DNA from: Nostoc sp. NIES-3756
GTDB taxonomy: Bacteria; Cyanobacteriota; Cyanobacteriia; Cyanobacteriales; Nostocaceae
Direction of reading: 5' to 3'
Length of the DNA stretch: 64,000 bases
Assembly: GCF_001548375.1 (NCBI RefSeq)
Contig: NZ_AP017295.1
Span: forward strand, 6,393,501-6,457,500
Part shown: piece by piece, positions 35,923 through 44,873 of the stretch
Numbering within the stretch: the first letter of the stretch is position 1
How the letters are laid out: each line of letters starts with the position of its first letter
Made by a program: the position numbers and the translations under genes
The notes under the pieces: model-generated
The model's input: the letters and a program-made list of their open reading frames with translations, nothing else
What the model was told of the DNA's origin: nothing
The model's database searches: none

Positions 35923-37269
35923 TCACAACGCCGAGGGAAAAGTCTCCGGCGGTTCACCCACATCTACATCAAACGTCCGGTCTAATGGTTGGACTCCTTT
36001 TGTATCATCAATGTGAATTACGGCATCAAATTGTTCTGGAAGACAGGCGTAAAAGTAGTGACTGCTGCGCTCGGTTTCTGGACGATAAATTACACCTATT
36101 GCTCTTTCTAGTCTTGATTTTCTTAAACTTGTAATTGCTGCATTTTCACCACGTAGTACTAGTAAGAACTGCGGGATTCCCGTTTGATGAAATAGCTCCT
36201 CATAACTTTTTGGTAAAGCTGGACGAACTTGCTTGAGTTGTGTCATCCCGTCCCAGTTAGAAGCAGCTGTGACTGTACCTGTGTATGTACTAAAGCCTAT
36301 GAGAACTGCATCATTTCCATAGCGTTCGCGTACCAATTGACCAAGGTTGACCTCCCCCTGTTGTGCCATATCGGTAGCTCTAGCATCGCCTAAGTGCGAG
36401 TTGTGTTCCCAAACAACGATTTTGGCTGGGATGCCTTGCTGCTCTAGATGTAACATTAGCTGTTCTAGGGTTTCTGCCATATGGCGATCGCGAATATTCC
36501 ATGAAGATACCCTCTCGGTAAACATGGCGCGGTAATAAGCCTCAGCATTTTTCACTATTCGCGCATTTTGTTCAGCATAGAAAAACTCATCTGCTGTGAG
36601 TCGCCCCTGTTTTTGGGTATATTCTGAGACTCGATTTTGCAGTTCTCGCAGTTGCTTAATTACCTCTTCCTCACAAGATTCGCTAATACCAAAGCTTGTA
36701 GCATAACCATAGGTGTGTGTATCTTCACCAAAATGCTCCAAGCAAGCGTAACGACTACGAGCGCGGTTCGCAGCTTCTGGATCAACTTGCTCCAGATAAT
36801 CAAGAACGGCTGCTATAGAAGCATACATACTATAAAGGTCTAGTCCGTAAAAGCCGACCTTCACTCCAGTTTCATTGAGATTATCATTATAGTCACGTAG
36901 CCAATTGACAAACTTCACTACATCTAAATTGCGCCACATCCAACTCGGAAAATGTTGGAAACCTGATAGTGCATCTACTGGTGTCAAATCTTCATTTACG
37001 CCTTGGACGTAGTGATTAACACGATAGGCATCAGGCCAGTCTGCTTCAACGGCTACTCCGGTAAAGCCCTTTTCTTGAATTAGTCTTTTAGTAATTTCGG
37101 CTCTTTGCTCATAAAATTCGTGTGTTCCGTGGGAAGCTTCACCAATCAGAACTAAACGAGCATTGCCAATTAAGTCTATTAATGAGTTATAGTCTGTGGC
37201 TGCGCCTGTCAGTTGGTGTACGGACTTACGCAACGCCTCAACAACATTAGTTTTAGTTGCGTCTAGCAT
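35923..37269 (-). CDS. Erythromycin esterase family protein
   Basis: A 448-residue protein of the EreA/EreB-like family. Motifs: LVLIGEASHGTHEFYEQRAEIT (about 37-58, with the Glu and His used in catalysis), VAVEADWPD, and VWEHNSHLGDARAT (about 286-299). Family members hydrolyse cyclic esters; chromosomal cyanobacterial homologues are not known to give resistance, and the natural substrate is unknown. No signal peptide. Confidence 0.9.
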   Translation of the reverse strand: MLDATKTNVVEALRKSVHQLTGAATDYNSLIDLIGNARLVLIGEASHGTHEFYEQRAEITKRLIQEKGFTGVAVEADWPDAYRVNHYVQGVNEDLTPVDALSGFQHFPSWMWRNLDVVKFVNWLRDYNDNLNETGVKVGFYGLDLYSMYASIAAVLDYLEQVDPEAANRARSRYACLEHFGEDTHTYGYATSFGISESCEEEVIKQLRELQNRVSEYTQKQGRLTADEFFYAEQNARIVKNAEAYYRAMFTERVSSWNIRDRHMAETLEQLMLHLEQQGIPAKIVVWEHNSHLGDARATDMAQQGEVNLGQLVRERYGNDAVLIGFSTYTGTVTAASNWDGMTQLKQVRPALPKSYEELFHQTGIPQFLLVLRGENAAITSLRKSRLERAIGVIYRPETERSSHYFYACLPEQFDAVIHIDDTKGVQPLDRTFDVDVGEPPETFPSAL

Positions 37270-37453
37270 AAAAACTTCTACAGAAGCACCCCACAGTCTT
37301 ATTAACAGTGTGGTGCTTCTTGGGTATATTCTTGGCTTGCTAGACTCAGCTTAAAGAGTTCTGTTCCATCTTCCATCACACTACCGATATATGGCATGTA
37401 ATGTATAAATCTATCTCAAGATTGAGAAAAAAATATTAATATTCTTCCTTCTA

Positions 37454-37723
37454 TTAAGAAGTAATTTCCTTTTCTGAAACGGTATCTGCTTTCGTCAGTT
37501 CCGCAATGTTACGGAAAGACCAATGCAGACTCAAGAATATAAAACTTACCAAAGCTAGTAGCACAATGCTAAAAACTGTGCTGTAAGCGTGAGTATGCCA
37601 CCAAATTTTGTTGAGAAATGCTGTACTTAGTTGCACAGGTTGCCACAGTCGGCTTTGATTAAGGCTACTGGCGTTGTCAATTTTAATAGTCAAGGATGCT
37701 GTGTCATGCTGTGCGACTGTCAT
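37454..37723 (-). CDS. Small single-pass membrane protein
   Basis: An 89-residue protein with one strong membrane segment (AYSTVFSIVLLALVSFIFLSL, about residues 46-66, preceded by a Trp/His-rich stretch) and short charged tails. I do not recognise a family. AGGAG lies shortly upstream of the ATG (minus strand), which supports translation. Confidence 0.55.
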   Translation of the reverse strand: MTVAQHDTASLTIKIDNASSLNQSRLWQPVQLSTAFLNKIWWHTHAYSTVFSIVLLALVSFIFLSLHWSFRNIAELTKADTVSEKEITS

Positions 37724-38071
37724 TCCTACTACTCCTTTTAGTTGCTTTTCTTAAAATACGGTAAATCGATAGAGTATACGATGTTTAGACTATCTCATAT
37801 CTTGGTTGTTGGATCAAGTGTGGAATCTGCTGAGGCAGTTGGCGGTTGACATCTGTTTTTTCTCCTCTGTTCCTCATCTCCCTCATCTCCTGGTTGGTTA
37901 ATCTCGACTCCGCGGGAGTTGAGCGTAGTCGAAACTCTATTTCCGCGCAGTCGTTCTCTACGAGAGGCTGCGCCAACTCGTTAGCGTCTCCGCAGGAGAA
38001 CCACACTCCCCAACCCCTGGCTATATGTCAGGCTGGTAATAGAGAATAGAAGGTTTGCGTCTACGTGAAAA
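37724..38071. repeat. Dispersed palindromic repeats upstream of eda
   Basis: CTCATCTCC units (about 37865-37890), a palindrome GACTCCGCGGGAGTTGAGCG (about 37906-37925) and a TCTACGAGAGGCTGCGCC/GTTAGCGTCTCCGCAGGAGA repeat (about 37957-37998). The same families occur at 45650-45790. A separate reading frame across it is not credible. Confidence 0.7.
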
Positions 38072-38704
38072 ATGTCTACTCAAGATTGGTTATTACAGTT
38101 GCAAAAACAGCGAGCGATCGCAGTTATCCGCGCCCCGAAACTGGAATTAGGGTTAGAAATGGCCTTGGCTGTGGCGGCTGGAGGAATGCAGCTAATTGAA
38201 ATTACTTGGAATAGCGATCGCGCTGGGGAATTAATTGCTCAATTGCGTCATCGATTACCGGAATGTACGATTGGTACAGGTACTTTGTTTAATGTGCAGC
38301 AGCTAGAAGATGCGATCGCCTCTGGGGCTGAATTTCTCTTTACACCCCATGTTGATGCTGCCATGATTCAAGCAGCAGTAGTTAAAAATATACCCATCGT
38401 TCCCGGCGCACTCACCCCTACAGAGATTGTCACAGCTTGGACTAATGGTGCAAGCTGTGTAAAAGTATTCCCAGTACAAGCCGTAGGTGGGGCTAAATAT
38501 ATTAAGAGTTTGCAAGGCCCATTAGAGCATATTCCCTTAATTCCCACTGGGGGAGTAACCTTAGAAAATGCCAAAGAACTCATACAAGCTGGTGCGATCG
38601 CTGTTGGTTTGAGTGGAGAGTTATTTCCACAGCAACTAGTGAAACAGAAAAATTGGCAAGCGATCGCAGGTTTAGCCAAAAACTTAATTTACCAATTAGC
38701 GTAG
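38072..38704 (+). CDS. eda: KDPG aldolase (Entner-Doudoroff pathway)
   Basis: A 210-residue class I aldolase that splits 2-keto-3-deoxy-6-phosphogluconate to pyruvate and glyceraldehyde-3-phosphate. The catalytic Glu is E43 in LIEITW and the Schiff-base Lys is K131 in CVKVFPVQAVGG. The phosphate-binding PTGGVTLENA and GLSGELF loops are present. Length and layout match the family. No edd neighbour is visible. Confidence 0.94.
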   Translation: MSTQDWLLQLQKQRAIAVIRAPKLELGLEMALAVAAGGMQLIEITWNSDRAGELIAQLRHRLPECTIGTGTLFNVQQLEDAIASGAEFLFTPHVDAAMIQAAVVKNIPIVPGALTPTEIVTAWTNGASCVKVFPVQAVGGAKYIKSLQGPLEHIPLIPTGGVTLENAKELIQAGAIAVGLSGELFPQQLVKQKNWQAIAGLAKNLIYQLA

Positions 38705-38787
38705 TTTTCAGGATGAAATTATTGAGAAACCATTGCTATATTTGATTTCTCAAAATCTGCTGTTTTTATTATCTGTGTGTTTCTACT

Positions 38788-39300
38788 ATGAAATCACTGC
38801 TTCATCCTCATTGGAAACGTGGTTTAAAAATGTTTGTTGTTGGTGCTGCATTGTCCTTAAGTGTGATCAACACTGGGTCTAGTGAAGCATTAACAACGAC
38901 TACCTCACAAAAAATTGCCAAAACTGTCGATACTTTACAAAAATCTGAGCAACGCTGGATTCAAGTAGACCTTTCCCAGCAGAAATTAATTGCTTGGGAA
39001 GGTGGAAAACCCGTGTATGCAATCGTTATTTCCTCTGGTAAAAAATCTACACCTACGCACATTGGCACATTCAAAATTCAATCAAAGCATAAGTCTACGC
39101 GGATGCGTGGTAGAGGCTATGATATGCCCAACGTTCCCTATGCCATGTTCTACAGTGGTAACTATGGTATTCACGGCGCATATTGGCATAAAAAATTTGG
39201 TACTCCCGTCAGTAGAGGCTGCGTCAACCTTGCCCCTAATCATGCTAAATGGCTCTTCAATTGGGCATCTATAGGAACACCCGTTGTCATTCAAAAGTAA
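38788..39300 (+). CDS. L,D-transpeptidase (YkuD), copy A
   Basis: A 170-residue exported protein with an N-terminal hydrophobic segment (about 14-33). A YkuD domain (about 56-170) carries the catalytic pair H129 (GIHGAYWH) and C145 (SRGCVNL). It probably makes 3-3 peptidoglycan cross-links or attaches proteins to the wall. A second similar gene follows 320 bases downstream. A clear terminator follows, so the two are probably separate units. Confidence 0.93.
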   Translation: MKSLLHPHWKRGLKMFVVGAALSLSVINTGSSEALTTTTSQKIAKTVDTLQKSEQRWIQVDLSQQKLIAWEGGKPVYAIVISSGKKSTPTHIGTFKIQSKHKSTRMRGRGYDMPNVPYAMFYSGNYGIHGAYWHKKFGTPVSRGCVNLAPNHAKWLFNWASIGTPVVIQK

Positions 39301-39622
39301 GAAATAATTAAATCAAAATGTAGATTTATCTGGCTGATAAATATTTGCAAATCAAGATAATTTAACTATGCCAGCATAATTTTCTGCTGGCATTTTCCGG
39401 AATGAGAATACTTGAATGTGAAATAAGTTATATAAGAGGAAAATCTCAGAATCTGCCTCAAGGGAATTAGCGTAAATCCTGGTTTTCGTTAAGATTTAAT
39501 TCACAATTTCCTAGAAATATAACAGTTGGCAAATATCAAGATTCGTGTAATGAATTTTGAATATTTGGAAATGCCAAATCTAGGAATTGATGATATTTGC
39601 ATAATCAAGAAGGTGATCGAAT
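39301..39622. other. Intergenic region between the two transpeptidase genes
   Basis: It holds the terminator at 39368-39397 and then AT-rich sequence with room for the promoter of copy B. AAGGTG lies before the copy B start. Confidence 0.55.
39368..39397 (+). terminator. Terminator after L,D-transpeptidase A
   Basis: A perfect 9-bp stem (ATGCCAGCA / TGCTGGCAT) with an 8-base loop is followed by TTTT, 70 bases after the stop codon. Confidence 0.75.
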
Positions 39623-40162
39623 ATGCAAAGCTGGATTCTTAAGACTAGGACACGTCGCTCAGTAAATTTGTTTACAGGTGTGATAATCATCATGGCAGCT
39701 TTGCTTTCTGGGTTGCTACCAACCATAGCTGATCCCAGTTCTCAAACAGTCAGAGTTGCCGCAGTTGAGGAAAACTCCAACACTCAAACCGACACCAAAC
39801 AAATATCTCAACCTCGTAGAATTGAAATAGATTTATCGCAGCAGCGCTTATTTGCCTGGGAAGGTAAAAAATTGGTTTATTCCTTCCGCGTTTCTACAGG
39901 AAAGCGTTCAACCCCTACGCCCGTAGGTAAATTTGCAATTGATACCAAATACCGCATCAACCGTATGCGCGGCACTGGCTATGACATTCCTGATGTTCCT
40001 TACGCCATGTATTTTCATGAAGGTTATGCCATTCATGGTGCTTATTGGCATAACAATTTTGGCACTCCAGTCAGTCACGGTTGTGTAAATTTACCAGTCA
40101 AACAAGCACGCAAGTTATACAACTGGACAACACCAGGAACTCTAGTAATAGTACGACGATGA
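39623..40162 (+). CDS. L,D-transpeptidase (YkuD), copy B
   Basis: A 179-residue exported protein with a membrane or signal segment (about 16-34), a variable Ser/Gln/Thr-rich linker and a YkuD domain (about 66-179) with H138 (AIHGAYWH) and C154 (SHGCVNL). The domain is closely similar to copy A, pointing to a tandem duplication. It acts on peptidoglycan in the periplasm. Confidence 0.93.
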   Translation: MQSWILKTRTRRSVNLFTGVIIIMAALLSGLLPTIADPSSQTVRVAAVEENSNTQTDTKQISQPRRIEIDLSQQRLFAWEGKKLVYSFRVSTGKRSTPTPVGKFAIDTKYRINRMRGTGYDIPDVPYAMYFHEGYAIHGAYWHNNFGTPVSHGCVNLPVKQARKLYNWTTPGTLVIVRR

Positions 40163-40333
40163 AGAGAGTGCTGAGTAGAGGAGATGAGGGAGAGGGAGGA
40201 GTGGGGAAGTAGGGGGAGATATTTCTACTTATCTTATCTCCCTCATCCCCCTCATCCCCCTCATCTCCTCATCTCCTCACTCTGCCTCCATCAATTACTA
40301 TTGAATAGATGTTGTCAGGTTCATGAAGAATTT

Positions 40334-40831
40334 ATGAGAGAGTATCTGAGGCTGCTACTCGTTAGTGGAGTTGCTATTAGCTGTGGATTATTACCATTGT
40401 CCGCTCAAGCACAACAACAGGCTGCTGATGCTCAAGTTGCCGCACTAGTGGAAGCATTAAGACAAGCTGCACCGCAAACTGGTAAAGCCAACGATGGACT
40501 TTATAGTGCTTGGCAAGTAAAGAAAGAAACTCTCAAAGGTTGGTCGAGAACTTGTCTTAAAAGAGAAGTTACAGCAACACAATTTGAAAATAGTCCCACA
40601 TTAGCACGCGAGGTTGTGTCCTGTATTACACGGCGTGAATTAACCCAGCAACTTGGCGCTACGAGAAATAATGAAACTGCTGCCGTGCAAGGTGTCGCTT
40701 GTTGGTGGATGACTGGGGCATATACAGGTTGTAATCAGGGCTTTACGGCTACCTACGTCCAGAAAGTTGTAGGATTTTACCAAAAACAACGTTCCCAACA
40801 CACAGCCAATCCATCACAGCGATCGCGCTAA
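40334..40831 (+). CDS. Exported hypothetical protein
   Basis: A 165-residue protein with a signal peptide (YLRLLLVSGVAISCGLLPLSAQA, about residues 4-26, cleavage after AQA). The mature part holds four Cys (two of them in a WWMTGAYTGC-type segment). No recognised family. The frame is open upstream to 40184 but that part crosses CTCATCCCC repeats and is not credible; the ATG at 40334 gives a proper signal peptide. Confidence 0.65.
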   Translation: MREYLRLLLVSGVAISCGLLPLSAQAQQQAADAQVAALVEALRQAAPQTGKANDGLYSAWQVKKETLKGWSRTCLKREVTATQFENSPTLAREVVSCITRRELTQQLGATRNNETAAVQGVACWWMTGAYTGCNQGFTATYVQKVVGFYQKQRSQHTANPSQRSR

Positions 40832-40858
40832 TATATTTGCAAATTTCACTTACATAAA

Positions 40859-40883
40859 TAGGGCGGGTATCTTGCCAGCCCTA
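40859..40883. terminator. Hairpin between convergent genes
   Basis: TAGGGC and GCCCTA pair around an internal segment between the exported-protein gene (plus) and the PhoD-like gene (minus). The poly-U tract is weak, so terminator function is tentative. Confidence 0.4.
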
Positions 40884-40902
40884 CACTTCTTGAATTTTGA
40901 AT

Positions 40903-43209
40903 TTATTTGCTTCCTACAATTAAAAACTCATCTAACAAGTACTGATTTGGTTGCAAATTAGTGGCAAAACGACTGTAAACAATTTCCGTAGAAAGCGGCA
41001 ACGAAAACCAATAACTATCCTGAATAACTTGGTAACAATTACTGGTTGTTGATAATTCAAAGTGAACTGAGGCGAGATTGTTCAAACCAACTACCTCTCT
41101 TCCATCCTGAAACCAGGGAAACTGCCAAAATTTGAAGCGTTGTAGCCATGAAGATCGATAACTTGTGCGGTTGCGAAGGAGAACAAAAGTAGACATATCT
41201 ACTGGGCTAGGAAATTTTTGAGTGGGTTGTCGCTGTATCCATTCGAGTACACAATGCCATTCAGGATTAGTTAGAGCTTGACGGCGTTGTAAATTTTTTG
41301 CAGAAACTTCTAGCATTTTGGGTGGATGATTCCAGCCCAGCCACCGTCGGATTTTTTCTGGTAATAGCCATTGTTTGAGGCGCGTGTGAATCAATCTAGT
41401 TAACGTCTCTTCATTTTTCAACGCACTGGCGGTTAACTGTACTAATACAGATTGCTTTGATGACTGGGGAATTGCACCATAGGAGAAGCGAGTAGCACAG
41501 CTGTAATGAATATCGCCAGAGAGAATCACAACTTGTTTACGTTGTTCACACAAAGTGGTGAGGAGTTTTGCTAATGCTTCAAAATTAACGTTCCAAGCAT
41601 CTCCGACATCAGTGGAAAAAACTTTTCCGTGTTTTAAGTGCCAATGATGAATCCAATCAATGACTTGTAATCCAAATACATTAGTAGGTGCAATCACAAA
41701 GGTGGTGAAGTTTTGGTTGTCTGCGGTTTTTTGTAATGATTGCAGCAGTTGTTCCCTCATCGCCCGAGGACACAATAACATTGGTGGAGCGATGGGTTTT
41801 TTGTCAGCTGGATAACCCCGCCAAGTGCGGGTATCTAATACTATAACTTCATGGCAATTGCTTCTAATAATGTAGTGCCAAGTTAAGGCTTCGGGATGGC
41901 GCTCAAGGATGAATACCCCATCTTCTAAAACAAAATTGGGTATACCTGTGTTGGGGTTGCAGTTTGGTATTCCTAAATAATTAGCGATCGCTTCTTGGGC
42001 TGCAACATCTGTCCCTGCTGATATTGACCAACTCTCAGCCGCCGCCAATAATTTTTTTCCAGATTGACCTACTACAGCAAATTGCTCTGGTGTATTACCC
42101 CAAGCTTGAAAGACGCTATATGCTAACAAAGCGTTTTGTACAGTCCGCCGACCTAGAGGACTGCTATAAACTTGCAAACACCAAGCTTGGTTTAAGTTCC
42201 AATCATCACTTACATCATGGTCATCAAATATGGTGTACATGGGAATATTCGCCAATGCTCGGCGCACCATCCCTAATGTGTACATTAATTGGCGTAAATC
42301 TGCCACTGCTTGATCCCAAGTTTTGAGGGCTTGGCGATCGCAACTTACCCATTTTCCTGGCGGAAAGGCATCTGGCCAACATACTGGCGACCAAGCTAGT
42401 AAATAAGCAGCGTAATATTCTCCCAAACTTAACAGATGACTGGAAACTTTAGCCGATTTATTGTGTAATCCGGCGGTAAACCCTGCTTCTTCGGTTGCTA
42501 CTTGCGCCCGTTCTCCTGGCGCTAATTCCTTGGGTGTGCAGTAACCTTGACCTACAGGCAATTGTTCTTCCCAACCCAAGAGGACATCACCAAGATTGCT
42601 GGCTACCCATAAAAATGGTGCAGCTACGTCATCACCATAAATTTGATCCCCTGTTAGAAATAACTGATGGGGACGGCGGCGAGGTTCCTTGACAGTTGAG
42701 GCGATAAGAGAATCGAGTATAGGTAAGGCATCTATTCCCGAACCGTGGGGTTTGCGACAAGAAGCATGGATAATATGCAAATCTTCTAGACGGTCTGGAG
42801 GTAAAACAAATGTGGGTTTTTGATGTTCAAAGTAGCTAATACTAACTCGCGGGAAACGATTTGAACATAATGCTTGTTCTAGGGTCAGTAAGGTTTGGTC
42901 AGCACAGGTAAATTGAAGATCATAAGCATAAATGCCATCATTTGTTAAACTATCCCCTACTGGAGACACAGCCGTAATCGCTACAACGTGCAAATACTTA
43001 CCTAAAGCAACGCTAAAGCGTCGTCCTTCGAGTAAACAATTTCCTAACCCTTCACCTTGATTTGTCGTTGCATAAACTTTGAGTTCTACCTGACAAGATT
43101 GTTGGAGTGCCACCAGTACAGTCACTGATTTTGCTTCAGTATGTTGTAATAATGGCCCCGCTAAAATCAACGGTAGATCCTCGAAAAAGTCTCCAGCTTG
43201 GTTATTCAT
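40903..43209 (-). CDS. PhoD-like metallophosphatase
   Basis: A 768-residue protein of the PhoD-like superfamily. Metal-site motifs are visible: FLTGDQIYGDDVAAPF, TIFDDHDVSDDWN, VVILSGDIHYSCA and HHWHLKHG. An N-terminal beta-sandwich-like part (about 1-145) precedes the phosphatase domain. Sequence LDTRTWRGYPADKKPIAPP is typical of a large cyanobacterial subfamily. No signal peptide is evident, unlike true PhoD, so it may act in the cytoplasm; the substrate is unknown. Start: ATG at 43209; a TTG two codons upstream is also in frame. Confidence 0.84.
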   Translation of the reverse strand: MNNQAGDFFEDLPLILAGPLLQHTEAKSVTVLVALQQSCQVELKVYATTNQGEGLGNCLLEGRRFSVALGKYLHVVAITAVSPVGDSLTNDGIYAYDLQFTCADQTLLTLEQALCSNRFPRVSISYFEHQKPTFVLPPDRLEDLHIIHASCRKPHGSGIDALPILDSLIASTVKEPRRRPHQLFLTGDQIYGDDVAAPFLWVASNLGDVLLGWEEQLPVGQGYCTPKELAPGERAQVATEEAGFTAGLHNKSAKVSSHLLSLGEYYAAYLLAWSPVCWPDAFPPGKWVSCDRQALKTWDQAVADLRQLMYTLGMVRRALANIPMYTIFDDHDVSDDWNLNQAWCLQVYSSPLGRRTVQNALLAYSVFQAWGNTPEQFAVVGQSGKKLLAAAESWSISAGTDVAAQEAIANYLGIPNCNPNTGIPNFVLEDGVFILERHPEALTWHYIIRSNCHEVIVLDTRTWRGYPADKKPIAPPMLLCPRAMREQLLQSLQKTADNQNFTTFVIAPTNVFGLQVIDWIHHWHLKHGKVFSTDVGDAWNVNFEALAKLLTTLCEQRKQVVILSGDIHYSCATRFSYGAIPQSSKQSVLVQLTASALKNEETLTRLIHTRLKQWLLPEKIRRWLGWNHPPKMLEVSAKNLQRRQALTNPEWHCVLEWIQRQPTQKFPSPVDMSTFVLLRNRTSYRSSWLQRFKFWQFPWFQDGREVVGLNNLASVHFELSTTSNCYQVIQDSYWFSLPLSTEIVYSRFATNLQPNQYLLDEFLIVGSK

Positions 43210-43215
43210 GACCAA

Positions 43216-43586
43216 AAGTTACAGGTTTGAGAAATTGTTTGGATGATTCCAGTCAAATAGTATAAGTCCTATAATTTAAAACTAATTGATAAGTATTGGA
43301 AGTCCATTAACAAGTGTTTAAGCTATATAGGGGACGGGGAATACAGGAATAATCTTTGATTTATGAAAGATACGTAGGGCTTGCTAGCGTCAACTTTACG
43401 CGCCTTGCCTAACGCTTTTGGTGCGTTATGGCTTGATTATTAGCCTGTAGTTTGACAAAAAATTCCCGTCATCAACGGTAGCGACAACGGGAACTCATAA
43501 TATTGACTATAGCAGTCGCCAAATAGATCGCAAAATCGAGCTAAAAGCTTTTGCGCCTGTTCCTTATCTTCTGTCCCCTGCTATGG
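43216..43586. other. Intergenic region with minus-strand terminator
   Basis: It contains the hairpin at 43455-43493 and otherwise non-coding sequence between two minus-strand genes; the promoter of the PhoD-like gene should lie here. Confidence 0.5.
43455..43493 (-). terminator. Terminator of the 43.6-44.9 kb gene
   Basis: Read on the minus strand, TTCCCGT and ACGGGAA pair around a 17-base loop, followed by TTTTTTG. It lies about 95 bases after the stop codon of the exported beta-propeller-like protein gene. Confidence 0.65.
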
Positions 43587-44873
43587 CTAACGAGAAGCCA
43601 CTTGTGGTTCTGCCCAAATTTGGGTCAGTTTGTCGCCATAGGTAATTGGCTGGTCTTTTTCGGTTGTGGCTGCTGTTTTGCCATCAATCGCAACTTTTAC
43701 CAAAGGCCATTCTTCCTCGCCCATTTCACCAGCACGGAAGATTACGTGGTCAGGTTCGTTTTTACTCCAACCTAATAGCACAGCAATTTTTTCATGCTCG
43801 TCTTCTGTGTGCGCTGGTGCAACTGTGTTAGTTTGATTCTTTTGGCGATCCCAAATCACTGCGGAATCTGTTGAATCCCCTGTGTTGAAGATCCCTTCAA
43901 ATTTGCGTGCTAAAAAGCGATCGCTTTTTTCTGACCAACTTACAGGAACTAATACCCCGATTTTCCCATCTTCCTCGGCTGGTTCTGCTGCTATTTCTTC
44001 TTTATTTAATAGAGGATCTGTAGTCATTGTAGTAGCCGCCATCACCCGCAGTTTCTTAGTTTGCCTATCTTCTACAAATAGAACACTATTAACTTTGCTG
44101 TTGTGCATTTCGGGTTTCACTTCAATCTGTACCCGGCTATAAACAGCATATCTACCATCAGGAGAAACTACGGGTACACTACGGTAATAACGTACTCCCG
44201 AACCGCCTTGAGAACCAATGGCTTCTTGCGTTGACATAATCCATTTCCAGGGAATTGGATGAGGACTACCAATGGGATCGTTTTGTACTTCTGCGTCCTC
44301 TTGTGGTTCCTCTACTGATATATCTGGGGTGGAAGTTGGTGTTGATGGTTTAATCAAGCTGGATGCTACTTGGCTTGCTACTAAAGAGTGAGCTTCAGAC
44401 ACCGCATTTAAAATTACTTGATCTTTTTGTGTAAGTGACTGGATATTAGTATCTGTTAATTTTTCACTTACTGGTAACTCTGGAATTGGTGCGAGTTCCA
44501 CATCTGCTAGGAGATCATTGGAGTAAGAATATTTTTTCGCTACTAAAGACTCTGTACTTTCGGCTGGTAATGTTTTTGGTTCTTGGACAATCACCTTTTC
44601 CTGCGGCAAACTTTCCAGTTCCCCAATACTGGAATTAATTTGACTTGCTGTTAAGTTGTGCGCCAAGCTTGGTTGATTAATAGTAGCCGCTTCCTGTGGG
44701 GTAGTCTCAGGTGTCTCAGCTTCAGTACCTGCTTTGGCTAACGCTTTTGTTGGCTTCGCTGAACTAGAATGACCTGAGGCCGCTACCAAAGGAGCAATTA
44801 ATAAAATAACAACAACATAATTAAGAAATGGTTGCACGCGGAACCATCCTGACAGCAAGAAGGGTTTAAGCAT
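43587..44873 (-). CDS. Exported hypothetical protein with beta-propeller-like repeats
   Basis: A 428-residue protein with an N-terminal membrane or signal segment (about 13-33), a long low-complexity Glu/Pro/Ser/Thr-rich region (about 35-205) and a C-terminal domain (about 206-428). The latter has VVSPDGRYAVYSRVQIE and VSWSEKSDRFLARKFEG-type strands like TolB/WD-type propellers, but it is too short for a full propeller. I know no named family. It is likely periplasmic or wall-associated. Confidence 0.6.
   Translation of the reverse strand: MLKPFLLSGWFRVQPFLNYVVVILLIAPLVAASGHSSSAKPTKALAKAGTEAETPETTPQEAATINQPSLAHNLTASQINSSIGELESLPQEKVIVQEPKTLPAESTESLVAKKYSYSNDLLADVELAPIPELPVSEKLTDTNIQSLTQKDQVILNAVSEAHSLVASQVASSLIKPSTPTSTPDISVEEPQEDAEVQNDPIGSPHPIPWKWIMSTQEAIGSQGGSGVRYYRSVPVVSPDGRYAVYSRVQIEVKPEMHNSKVNSVLFVEDRQTKKLRVMAATTMTTDPLLNKEEIAAEPAEEDGKIGVLVPVSWSEKSDRFLARKFEGIFNTGDSTDSAVIWDRQKNQTNTVAPAHTEDEHEKIAVLLGWSKNEPDHVIFRAGEMGEEEWPLVKVAIDGKTAATTEKDQPITYGDKLTQIWAEPQVASR

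Noticed and set aside
35535..36134. Plus-strand frames with Pro/His/Leu or Ser/Pro repeats
   Set aside because: They are translations of the CT-rich repeat array and overlap the HdeD and esterase genes on the other strand.
40184..40333. N-terminal extension of the exported hypothetical protein
   Set aside because: It crosses CTCATCCCC repeats, and the internal ATG at 40334 gives a proper signal peptide.
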